From an uncultured Paenibacillaceae bacterium (GTDB lineage Bacteria; Bacillota; Bacilli; Paenibacillales; DA-C8), in the NCBI GenBank assembly GCA_937957685.1, contig CALGAO010000036.1, forward strand, positions 1 to 11,136: a stretch of DNA of 11,136 nt, in the 5' to 3' direction. Position 1 is the stretch's first letter. Every line of letters starts with the position of its first letter. The notes beneath the pieces were generated by a model that had not been told where the DNA came from, did no database searches, and worked only from the letters and a program-made list of their open reading frames with translations. The translations under genes and the position numbers were made by a program. This document shows, piece after piece, positions 5,151 to 11,136 of this stretch.

Positions 5151-6914
5151 TTATTGATTCGCGAGCGCTTCCGCGCGGAGCCGGATGATCTTCTGTGCGC
5201 GCTCCGAGTCAACGGCAAACACATCATCCCAGCCGAGACCCTTGACGTCTGTCTGCATCTTGCTCCACAGCTGATCGAATTCCGCCTGATCCTTCGCGAA
5301 CACCATCTTCCAGGAAGCGTCCTTCACATAATCCGAGATCTGGCTGCGCTTGTTCTTGATGTCGGACGAATCGCTTCCGAGGCTCGTGTTAATGTTCGGA
5401 ACGATGTCGATCATGTTGTTCTTGATGTAATATTCGGTAGCATTGGTCGTGCCGAACATCTGCTGCCATTCCTGACGCAGCTTCGTATCATTGGCGGCGA
5501 GCGTATGGCTCCAGTAGTTGGAGTTGTAGAATTCTCCCGTCTCCGGATCGGTTCCGAAGTCCCCGATGATCAGGCTGTTGATCTTGTACTGGCCGTCCTG
5601 ATAGCCGCCGCCGCCATACTCATCAGGCACCGGCGTGTTGTCCTGGAAGGCCGTCTGCCCGATCTCGGTGAGCCGGAACTTGCCATCCTCCGTCCGCTCG
5701 TAGTTGAAGCCCTCAAATCCGTTGATCGTATAGCGCAGGCCTTCCGGCGAGACATACCAGTCGAGGAAATCCATGATCCTCTGCGGATTCTTCGCCTTCG
5801 AGCCGATCGCGAATACCCTGCCGTTGCCGTAGTAGGCGTCGCTCGTCTGGAGGATGTGCACATCGGCGATCGGCACGGCCGCATATCCGTCGCCATTCAT
5901 GCCTCTGGCGATCGTGTTGTAGAAGCCTCTCTGCCATGTGTACCACAGCAGGAGCACTTGCTTGTTGGTCAGCTTCTCGGCCACCTTGTTCCAGTCCTGG
6001 GCGGCGGAGTCCGGGTCGACCAGCCCCATCTGGTTCGCCTTGAACAGGAACTGCAACACCTTCTTGTAGTTGCTTCGGTCATCGATGAGCGGCATGATGT
6101 CGCCACTTGCGCTCAGCTGAATCGTCGTGGTGCCTTCCGGATGCTCATACCCATACCAGTTGCTGATCCAGCGGACGTTCTCCATGCTGCCGCCGTCCCA
6201 GTCCTTCCAGAGCGTGATCGGGATGGTCGGCAAGCCGTTCGGGGCCTTCGGATATTGGTCGCGCATCGTCTTCAGCACTTCCAGCAGGTGATCCAGATCG
6301 GTGATCTTCGGCGCTCCGATCCCCTGATAGTAATCCCACGGGAGGATCGGGCTGGAGTATGGCAGCTCCTCCGAGAACGTCGTCGGCGATGTCGGTGCGA
6401 TAAACGTCGGCATCGCATAGATCCGGCCCTCCGGATTCACTTCGGTGAACGAGCTGTTGAACGGCTTGAAATGCTTCTCCACATACTGCGACAGATGTTT
6501 CGTGTTCTGGATCATGTCGGTGAGATCCAGCACCATGCCAGCCGGGATCAGCTCCTCCAACTGGCTGTTGTCGATGACCAGGATATCGCCGAGGTCACCG
6601 CCTGCCACGCGGGTGTTGTACAGTTGGCTGCCCGCCACCTGGGGAGCAAGTATATTCAGCGTGATATTGAACTTGTCCTTCAGCAGCTTGCCATACCAGC
6701 CCGTCTGCTCGCCCTGGTAGTTGGCAGCATTGCTGAACACGGTGATTGTCAGATGCTCGCTGTAGTCGTTGGAGCCAGAGGAGCCCGAGGAACCGGAGCC
6801 TCCTCCTCCGCCGCCCGATGAGCTCTTGCAGCCTGCCAGCACAACGGCGGCCACCATCAATATCGTCAGGCAGATGATCCAGGCTTTTCTGGAGAATAAA
6901 CGGTCCTTGATCAT
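5151..6914 (-). CDS. ABC transporter extracellular solute-binding lipoprotein (family 1, LplA-like)
   Basis: This 587-residue protein starts at ATG 6914 with AGGGGG (6922-6927) 7 bases upstream. A basic N-terminus (KDRLFSRK) and hydrophobic segment lead to the lipobox LAGC, with Cys29 as the lipidated residue. A Ser/Gly linker (31-48) follows, then the binding domain, beginning EHLTITVFSNAANYQGEQTG. Length and style match the large Paenibacillus oligosaccharide-binding proteins related to LplA/YtcQ. It would be anchored outside the membrane and deliver sugar oligomers to the two permeases encoded just upstream; the nearer permease gene ends 40 bases before its start. No ATPase gene is visible; in Bacillus-type importers a shared ATPase such as MsmX often serves. 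Aromatic residues are frequent through the mature protein (for example WISNWYGYEHPEG), consistent with sugar stacking. The precise ligand cannot be read from sequence. Confidence 0.93.
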   Translation of the reverse strand: MIKDRLFSRKAWIICLTILMVAAVVLAGCKSSSGGGGGGSGSSGSSGSNDYSEHLTITVFSNAANYQGEQTGWYGKLLKDKFNITLNILAPQVAGSQLYNTRVAGGDLGDILVIDNSQLEELIPAGMVLDLTDMIQNTKHLSQYVEKHFKPFNSSFTEVNPEGRIYAMPTFIAPTSPTTFSEELPYSSPILPWDYYQGIGAPKITDLDHLLEVLKTMRDQYPKAPNGLPTIPITLWKDWDGGSMENVRWISNWYGYEHPEGTTTIQLSASGDIMPLIDDRSNYKKVLQFLFKANQMGLVDPDSAAQDWNKVAEKLTNKQVLLLWYTWQRGFYNTIARGMNGDGYAAVPIADVHILQTSDAYYGNGRVFAIGSKAKNPQRIMDFLDWYVSPEGLRYTINGFEGFNYERTEDGKFRLTEIGQTAFQDNTPVPDEYGGGGYQDGQYKINSLIIGDFGTDPETGEFYNSNYWSHTLAANDTKLRQEWQQMFGTTNATEYYIKNNMIDIVPNINTSLGSDSSDIKNKRSQISDYVKDASWKMVFAKDQAEFDQLWSKMQTDVKGLGWDDVFAVDSERAQKIIRLRAEALANQ

Positions 6915-6954
6915 GGATTAACCCCCTGTTCAGATAATGTATTATAATCGTGCG

Positions 6955-7866
6955 TCAACCTTTGACGGCGCCGATCATAATTCCCTTGACGAAGAATCGT
7001 TGGAAGATCGGATACACAAACATGATGGGTGCCACAACGATGATCGTGACGGTCATCCGGATCGAGGTGGTGGTCTGTTCGGTGGCCAGGCTGGCGATGG
7101 CGGTCGATCCGGCATTTTGCAGATTGACGAGGGTGGAGAGCGAACTGGCCTGCTTGATGTAGTTGTACAGAATGAACTGCAGGCTGTAGAGATTGCTGTC
7201 CGTCACAAGCAGCAACGTATCCTGGAACGCGTTCCATTGGTCGACGGCTGAGAAGATGGCCACCGTCGCCAGGATCGGCTTGCAGATCGGCAGCATGATC
7301 CGCCAGAAGATCATCAGCGTGCCCGCGCCATCGATGGTCGCGGCCTGCTGCAGCTCCTTCGGCGTCGATTCGACGAACGTCTTCACCAGGATGATGTAGA
7401 AAGGCGCGACGATCGTCGGCAGGATGTAAGCCAGGAAGTTGTTGGTCAGCCCCAGCGTTTTCATCGTCAGGTACCACGGGATGATCCCGGCGTTGAAGAA
7501 CATGGTGATGATCGTGAAGCGGTACCAGAATTTCCGCATCCAGATCTTGTCCTTGGTGAACATATACCCCAGGAAGGCTGAAGCGCCCACGGTCAGGGTG
7601 GTGCCGAGCACCGTTCTCGAGATGGAGATCATGAGCGCATTCCAGAGGCCGGGCACCTTGAAGATGTCGATATAGTTCTGAAAATGCACCTGCTTCGGCC
7701 AGAAGATCACCTCGCCTCTCGCGCTGATGTCGTTCGCGCTGATGGTATTGATGATGATGTAATAGAACGGATAGACGCAGATGAACGTGAAGGCGGAGAA
7801 TAGCACATAGGTCAAGATCGTGATGATGATATCCGTCACGTCGGTCGACCTGCGCAAGGCTGTCAT
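6955..7866 (-). CDS. Carbohydrate ABC transporter permease, LplC/YtcP-like
   Basis: This 303-residue inner-membrane permease starts at ATG 7866 with a GGGAGGGGG ribosome binding site about 4 bases upstream. The ATG overlaps the stop of the preceding permease as ATGA, a sign of translational coupling. About six membrane segments are visible, the first at about residues 13-40. The cytoplasmic EAA loop that contacts the ATPase is at 169-200, starting PKELQQAATIDGAGTLMIFW and ending in IMLPICKPILA. The ending KGIMIGAVKG is typical of the LplC/YtcP subgroup. It pairs with the LplB-like permease to form the channel for the lipoprotein's cargo. A long open frame continues upstream in this register across the other permease gene, but that part is a shadow. 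Confidence 0.93.
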   Translation of the reverse strand: MTALRRSTDVTDIIITILTYVLFSAFTFICVYPFYYIIINTISANDISARGEVIFWPKQVHFQNYIDIFKVPGLWNALMISISRTVLGTTLTVGASAFLGYMFTKDKIWMRKFWYRFTIITMFFNAGIIPWYLTMKTLGLTNNFLAYILPTIVAPFYIILVKTFVESTPKELQQAATIDGAGTLMIFWRIMLPICKPILATVAIFSAVDQWNAFQDTLLLVTDSNLYSLQFILYNYIKQASSLSTLVNLQNAGSTAIASLATEQTTTSIRMTVTIIVVAPIMFVYPIFQRFFVKGIMIGAVKG

Positions 7867-8783
7867 ACGACCCCCTCCCCTCTGAGCCACTTGGACAGCT
7901 GATTGACGGAGAAGAGCAGCGCCACGCTGATCAGGCTCTTCATCATGCTGATCGCAACGGATACGGAATAGCTGCCGCCGCCGATCGCCAGGTTGTACAC
8001 ATACAGGTCCAGTACCTGGATGTATTCCTTGTTGAAGGCGTTCTGGAACACAAAGTATTGCTCCAGGCCATTGTTCAGGAAGTTCGCGACCTGCAGCACG
8101 AGCAGGACGAAGTAGGTCGGGAGCAGGCTCGGCAACGTTACGTGCCAGATCACCTGCATCCGGGTGGCGCCGTCGACATAGGCCGCTTCGTAGAGGGATT
8201 CGTCGATCGAGGTGATGGCCGCGATGTACATGATCGCCGACCAGCCCAGCGACTTCCACGTGATCCACATCCACATCGTCAGCCATACATGGCTGGAATC
8301 CTGGAGAAACAGGATCGGTGAATCGATCGCGCCGAGCTGCCTGAGCAGCCCGTTGACCATCCCCTCGCTGGAGAACATGGCGAAGGCGATCGAATACACC
8401 AGCACCCAGCTGATGAAATTCGGCAGCGTCGTCAGCGTCTGCACCGCCTTGCGGAAGCGCACCGCCCTGATCTCGTTGAGGAAGATCGCGAAGATCATCG
8501 GCAACCAGGAGAACATCAGCATGAGTCCGCTGATGCCGAAGGTGTTCTTGATCACCTGGATGAGCTGATCGATCTTCACCTGCGTCTCCACCAGCGAGGC
8601 GAACCACTTGAATCCGACGAACGGCGACCTGGACAGCGGGATCGGGGGTTTGTAGTCGAAGAAGGCATAGATCCAACCGTACAAAGGCAGATACGCAAAT
8701 ATGGCAAGCAGGATCAGGAAAGGCAATATGTACAGAAAATGGATAGCGGATTCATTTTTGAGCGATCGTCTCTTCGTCCGCAA
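7863..8783 (-). CDS. Carbohydrate ABC transporter permease, LplB-like
   Basis: I place the start at TTG 8783, giving 306 residues (MRTKRRSLKNESAIHFLYIL), because GGAGGTGA lies just upstream with 7 bases between GGAGG and TTG. An in-frame ATG at 8807 would add 8 residues but has only a weak, distant ribosome binding site. The protein has about six membrane segments, the first at 15-40 (LYILPFLILLAIFAYLPLYG). The EAA loop covers about 194-223 (DESLYEAAYVDGATRMQVIW, then HVTLPSLLP). This is the sugar-transporter permease type that partners LplC-like proteins. It is the first gene of the transporter operon: a terminator lies upstream and a promoter with candidate activator sites stands immediately before it. 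Confidence 0.92.
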   Translation of the reverse strand: MRTKRRSLKNESAIHFLYILPFLILLAIFAYLPLYGWIYAFFDYKPPIPLSRSPFVGFKWFASLVETQVKIDQLIQVIKNTFGISGLMLMFSWLPMIFAIFLNEIRAVRFRKAVQTLTTLPNFISWVLVYSIAFAMFSSEGMVNGLLRQLGAIDSPILFLQDSSHVWLTMWMWITWKSLGWSAIMYIAAITSIDESLYEAAYVDGATRMQVIWHVTLPSLLPTYFVLLVLQVANFLNNGLEQYFVFQNAFNKEYIQVLDLYVYNLAIGGGSYSVSVAISMMKSLISVALLFSVNQLSKWLRGEGVV

Positions 8784-8829
8784 TCTGTCACCTCCAACGG
8801 CAGTCATCAGACTCGAAATTCCTGATTCC

Positions 8830-8842
8830 GGTTGAATCAACC
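8830..8842. promoter_or_regulatory. Dyad GGTTGA-A-TCAACC at the predicted transcription start
   Basis: A perfect 13-bp inverted repeat with a single central base lies 3 bp downstream of the predicted -10 box, covering the likely +1 of the transporter operon. This is a classical repressor-operator position. No protein can be named for it. Confidence 0.4.
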
Positions 8843-8845
8843 TAA

Positions 8846-8874
8846 ATTGTAAATACCCGCACATGGCGAAACAA
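8846..8874 (-). promoter_or_regulatory. Putative promoter of the transporter operon
   Basis: On the minus strand TTGTTT (8874-8869) is followed after exactly 17 bases by TACAAT (8851-8846). The -10 matches 5 of 6 consensus positions. The -35 matches only TTG, as expected for an activator-dependent promoter. It lies between the upstream terminator and the LplB-like start, the only stretch where the operon promoter can be. Confidence 0.6.
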
Positions 8875-8908
8875 TGATCGATACTCACAGATTTTTGATC
8901 GATTCTCA
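8875..8908 (-). promoter_or_regulatory. Tandem activator site: two 13-bp direct repeats 21 bp apart
   Basis: On the minus strand TGAGAATCGATCA (8908-8896) and TGAGTATCGATCA (8887-8875) match at 12 of 13 positions. They are 21 bp apart, two helical turns, and the proximal copy abuts the -35 box. This is the usual geometry for AraC-type activators. The AraC-family protein at 2324-3124 is a candidate; an unseen regulator is equally possible. Confidence 0.55.
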
Positions 8909-8920
8909 TCTGCCGCACGC

Positions 8921-8955
8921 AAAAAAACCTCGACAGGCCTGAGCCTGTCGAGGTT
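8921..8955 (-). terminator. Strong Rho-independent terminator after the GH43 gene
   Basis: On the minus strand AACCTCGACAGGC (8955-8943) pairs perfectly over 13 bp with GCCTGTCGAGGTT (8938-8926) around a 4-base loop, running directly into TTTTTTT. It starts 17 bases after the GH43 stop and separates that transcript from the transporter operon. Confidence 0.95.
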
Positions 8956-8972
8956 CGCACATCTGCCGCGGG

Positions 8973-10388
8973 TCATGACAGCGTAAAGGATGCGAAGCTT
9001 GCATTGCCGCTGCCCGTATAGGTGAAATACAGCGGATGGACGCCGTCCGGGATGGCGACATCAGCTGCGAAGTCGGTCCAGATATTCGCATTAAAGACCG
9101 GGATGGAACCGAGCACGGGCCCGTTCCACGCCGTCTTCACCTGGAACTCTCCCTTGCAGTACCCGCGCACCCGGATGCTCACCCGGCGGACGCCCTGGAA
9201 ATGGAAATATTTGAACCCGGCCGTCGCGCCATCCCGCATATTGGCGATAAAGCCGATCTCCTCATCGCCGTCCTTGCCGTCCTGCGTGATCTTCGGGAAG
9301 CGCCCGTCCATCCAGGCGCCATAGGTTCCCGAATACAGCTCCTCATCCCGGGTGAACAGATTGCAGGCGATATACGTCGGATATTCGCCGCGTCCGATGA
9401 GCGGTCCGCCATTCGGGCCGCAGGAGGTCATCTCCACCTGCGGGATCGAACCGTCCTCCAGGCTCCGGATCGGCTCAAGACAGCCTTGCCTGCTGAACAT
9501 CGTGCCGTTCGTATGCCGGTGATAGAAGATGTACCACTGTCCGCCGATCTCCACGATGCTGCCGTGATTGTTGCCGCCATAATACATCGGTTTGTCCGCA
9601 GGCTTGTAGGTATCGATGTGGAGGTCGTTGTTGCTGACGATCACACCGCGATACCGGAAGCCGCGGGTCGGGTGCTTGCTCGTCGCGTAGCACAGCTCAT
9701 GCATCACCACCGATGAGTAGATCAGGTAATAGGTGTCTCCCGCCTTGCGAATGGAGGGCGCCTCGAAATATTCATGTCCCTCAAAGCCGCTTCCTGCGGC
9801 GTAAGGCTCGCTCGGCAGAACAAACACCGGCTCTTCCACAATCGTGAGCATATCCGGCCCAAGCACCGTCGCCATGCAGCCGCTTCTCGACCGGTCTCCG
9901 CGCGCGCAGAAGCCCGTATACAGGTATGTGCGGTCTCCTTCGGCAAGCACGCCGGGGTCGAACTGCGGCTCATCGCCCTCGCGCTCGCCAAGGCGCGTGC
10001 CATCCGGATATCGGACGTAGCCGTAGAACTCGAACTTCCCAGCAGGAGTATCGCAGACGGCGACCGAGACAACCGACACCTTGTCGAGCACATAATACAG
10101 ATAGTATCGGCCGTCAGGACCTACTGTCACATCCGGGGCATAGAGGCACATGTGGCCATCCGGATTGAGCGGGTCATCCGTCTTGCGGTAGATGACGCCC
10201 TCGAAACGCCAATCGCCGAGATTGTCCACCGGCGCTGACCAGCAGACATAGTCGTTCAGGCAGAAGGCATGTCCGTTGAAGCGGTCATGCGAGCCGTACA
10301 CATAGACCCTGTCGCCGAATACATACGGCTCCCCGTCCGGGATGTACTCCCATGATGGCAGATATGGATTGACTCCCTGTTTTCTCAT
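8973..10388 (-). CDS. Glycoside hydrolase family 43-type protein with C-terminal CBM6-like domain
   Basis: This protein has 471 residues from ATG 10388; an AAAGGA ribosome binding site is 11 bases away. A TTG at 10394 has better spacing (5 bases) and would add two residues, so the start is uncertain by two codons. A five-bladed beta-propeller glycosidase domain covers about residues 1-325. It begins NPYLPSWEYIPDGEP (7-21), where Asp18 is the likely base. Asp86 in LYAPDV is the likely pKa-tuning residue and Glu209 in EYFEAPSI the likely acid. His275 in GGNNHGSIV is the position that often binds a metal. Residues about 335-471 look like a CBM6-type beta-sandwich. There is no signal peptide, so it acts in the cytoplasm. 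Family members release arabinose or xylose from xylan or arabinan oligosaccharides; the exact activity cannot be read. The upstream esterase gene ends 58 bases before, probably co-transcribed. Confidence 0.9.
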   Translation of the reverse strand: MRKQGVNPYLPSWEYIPDGEPYVFGDRVYVYGSHDRFNGHAFCLNDYVCWSAPVDNLGDWRFEGVIYRKTDDPLNPDGHMCLYAPDVTVGPDGRYYLYYVLDKVSVVSVAVCDTPAGKFEFYGYVRYPDGTRLGEREGDEPQFDPGVLAEGDRTYLYTGFCARGDRSRSGCMATVLGPDMLTIVEEPVFVLPSEPYAAGSGFEGHEYFEAPSIRKAGDTYYLIYSSVVMHELCYATSKHPTRGFRYRGVIVSNNDLHIDTYKPADKPMYYGGNNHGSIVEIGGQWYIFYHRHTNGTMFSRQGCLEPIRSLEDGSIPQVEMTSCGPNGGPLIGRGEYPTYIACNLFTRDEELYSGTYGAWMDGRFPKITQDGKDGDEEIGFIANMRDGATAGFKYFHFQGVRRVSIRVRGYCKGEFQVKTAWNGPVLGSIPVFNANIWTDFAADVAIPDGVHPLYFTYTGSGNASFASFTLS

Positions 10389-10446
10389 CCTCAAACCGAT
10401 CCTTTCCACATGAAATGTGAGCCTGATGTCTGGCACGCCTGTCGCT

Positions 10447-11136
10447 TCACTCCGCTGACGATCCGCCCACCGTCACCCTGAGCACGTTGGAAGCCTGCTG
10501 TTCACGGGGCCGGAAGGCCAGACGGCCAAAGTTGTAGGCCGCATGGTTCCACACGTCAAAATTGTGAACCCCGCCCTTCACCACCACCTGACAGAAGTCA
10601 CCAAGCGCGTCTCCGGCATGCTCCTTAAGGCCTGCGATGGAACGCCCGTATACGTCGTACGAGATGGCATCCGCATCGCCACAGGTCAGGTACAGCAGGT
10701 GAAGCGGATGGCCGCATGTCCGTATCCGGCCGCCGAGCACCTCGCCAGAGCTCGATGTGGGAGCGTTGGAGAAGGCGCCGACATAGCCGAACAGATCGAG
10801 CAGTCCCGGCGCCTGCACGGTGGGCTCCAGCCCCGGATGCTCTCCCGTGCGCTTGCCGACATGCTCGGCAGAGTCGAACCTGTAACCGCCTATGATGAGG
10901 TTCAGCGCCTGCATCCCGCCCATGGACAGGCCGCCGATGGCTCTGTGCATGCGGTTGCGAATGACGGCGTCCGCAGAGGTGTCCGAGATGTCGGCGCGGG
11001 TCGGGTAATGGGCCTCGATGAAAGGAATCAGATCATAACGCAGCTCATAATCAAAGTAGTAGAAGCCCAGCATGCTCGTGCCGGCAAAATCGAAGCTGCG
11101 ATCCGTCCAGTCATGGGAGCTTCGGCCATTCGGGAA
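10447..11136 (-). CDS. Alpha/beta-hydrolase esterase, EstD/feruloyl-esterase type (5' end missing)
   Basis: The frame is open to the right edge, giving 229 residues that begin PNGRSSHDWTDRSFDFAGTS before the first internal Met at 11073. That Met is not the true start. The nucleophile elbow is AIGGLSMGGMQA (Ser about residue 70 of the visible part), a typical GxSxGG of the esterase D / XynZ-like family. The likely acid lies in YLTCGDADAIS and the likely histidine in KGGVHNFDVWNHAAYNF. The visible catalytic set is complete. Such enzymes cut acetyl, feruloyl or similar esters from plant polysaccharides. Whether it is secreted or carries extra domains depends on the missing 5' part. It precedes the GH43 gene on the same strand with no terminator between, suggesting one operon for decorated xylan-type sugars. 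Confidence 0.85.
   Translation of the reverse strand, partial: FPNGRSSHDWTDRSFDFAGTSMLGFYYFDYELRYDLIPFIEAHYPTRADISDTSADAVIRNRMHRAIGGLSMGGMQALNLIIGGYRFDSAEHVGKRTGEHPGLEPTVQAPGLLDLFGYVGAFSNAPTSSSGEVLGGRIRTCGHPLHLLYLTCGDADAISYDVYGRSIAGLKEHAGDALGDFCQVVVKGGVHNFDVWNHAAYNFGRLAFRPREQQASNVLRVTVGGSSAE

Noticed and set aside
5076..6821. 581-codon plus-strand open frame
   Set aside because: Antisense shadow of the solute-binding lipoprotein, caused by GC-rich codon use; its translation is Arg/Leu/Val-rich without recognisable domains.
6941..6946. TATAAT on the minus strand before the binding-protein gene
   Set aside because: A perfect -10 hexamer, but no suitable -35 at 16-18 bases. The gene lies 40 bases after the permease stop and fits operon transcription. 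A weak internal promoter cannot be excluded.
7867..8676. Upstream extension of the LplC-like permease frame
   Set aside because: It overlaps the LplB-like gene in another frame, and its translation is Arg/Asp-rich and non-membrane. The start at 7866 with ATGA coupling is clear.
10407..10419. Short dyad CACAT-GAA-ATGTG between esterase and GH43 genes
   Set aside because: Only 5 bp of stem, no U-run and no promoter beside it; too weak to call a terminator or operator.

Overview
The window looks like chromosomal DNA from a moderately GC-rich, Gram-positive member of the Paenibacillaceae (Paenibacillus or Cohnella type). Supporting this are a CotH-family spore-coat-type kinase, a Gram-positive lipoprotein signal, strong GGAGG-type ribosome binding sites, and a polysaccharide importer (two permeases plus binding protein) with no ATPase gene of its own in view. 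The taxonomic call is inference from gene style.

Layout. Bases 1-1910 (+) hold the last codons of an upstream gene, probably of the DUF4956 family, and a complete CotH kinase-family protein, ending in a clear terminator. Bases 1955-2323 contain no convincing gene: a putative promoter (about 2034-2061) and a structured leader with four copies of GTCCTGATG. This leads into an AraC-family regulator (2324-3124, +). Bases 3125-3496, between convergent genes, hold an array of five palindromes, TTTTGTATGA-N4-TCATACAAAA, at an exact 52-bp period. The rest of the window is read on the minus strand. In transcription order it encodes a 5'-truncated alpha/beta-hydrolase esterase (10447-11136), an intracellular GH43-type glycosidase (8973-10388) with a strong terminator, a new promoter region with 21-bp-spaced direct repeats, two ABC permeases (7863-8783 and 6955-7866, overlapping by 4 bp), a solute-binding lipoprotein (5151-6914), a terminator-like hairpin, and a type-B carboxylesterase (3497-5032).

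How the genes fit together (inference). The minus-strand genes read as a carbohydrate utilisation locus. The lipoprotein captures an oligosaccharide and the permease pair imports it, powered by an ATPase encoded elsewhere. GH43 and the two esterases, none with a visible signal peptide (the 5' end of one is missing), would trim side chains and acyl groups inside the cell. A decorated xylan or arabinan oligosaccharide is a reasonable guess, but the sequence does not prove the substrate. The AraC regulator is a candidate controller of the promoter at 8846-8908.

The most unusual items are the phased 52-bp palindrome array and the repeat-rich leader of the AraC gene.
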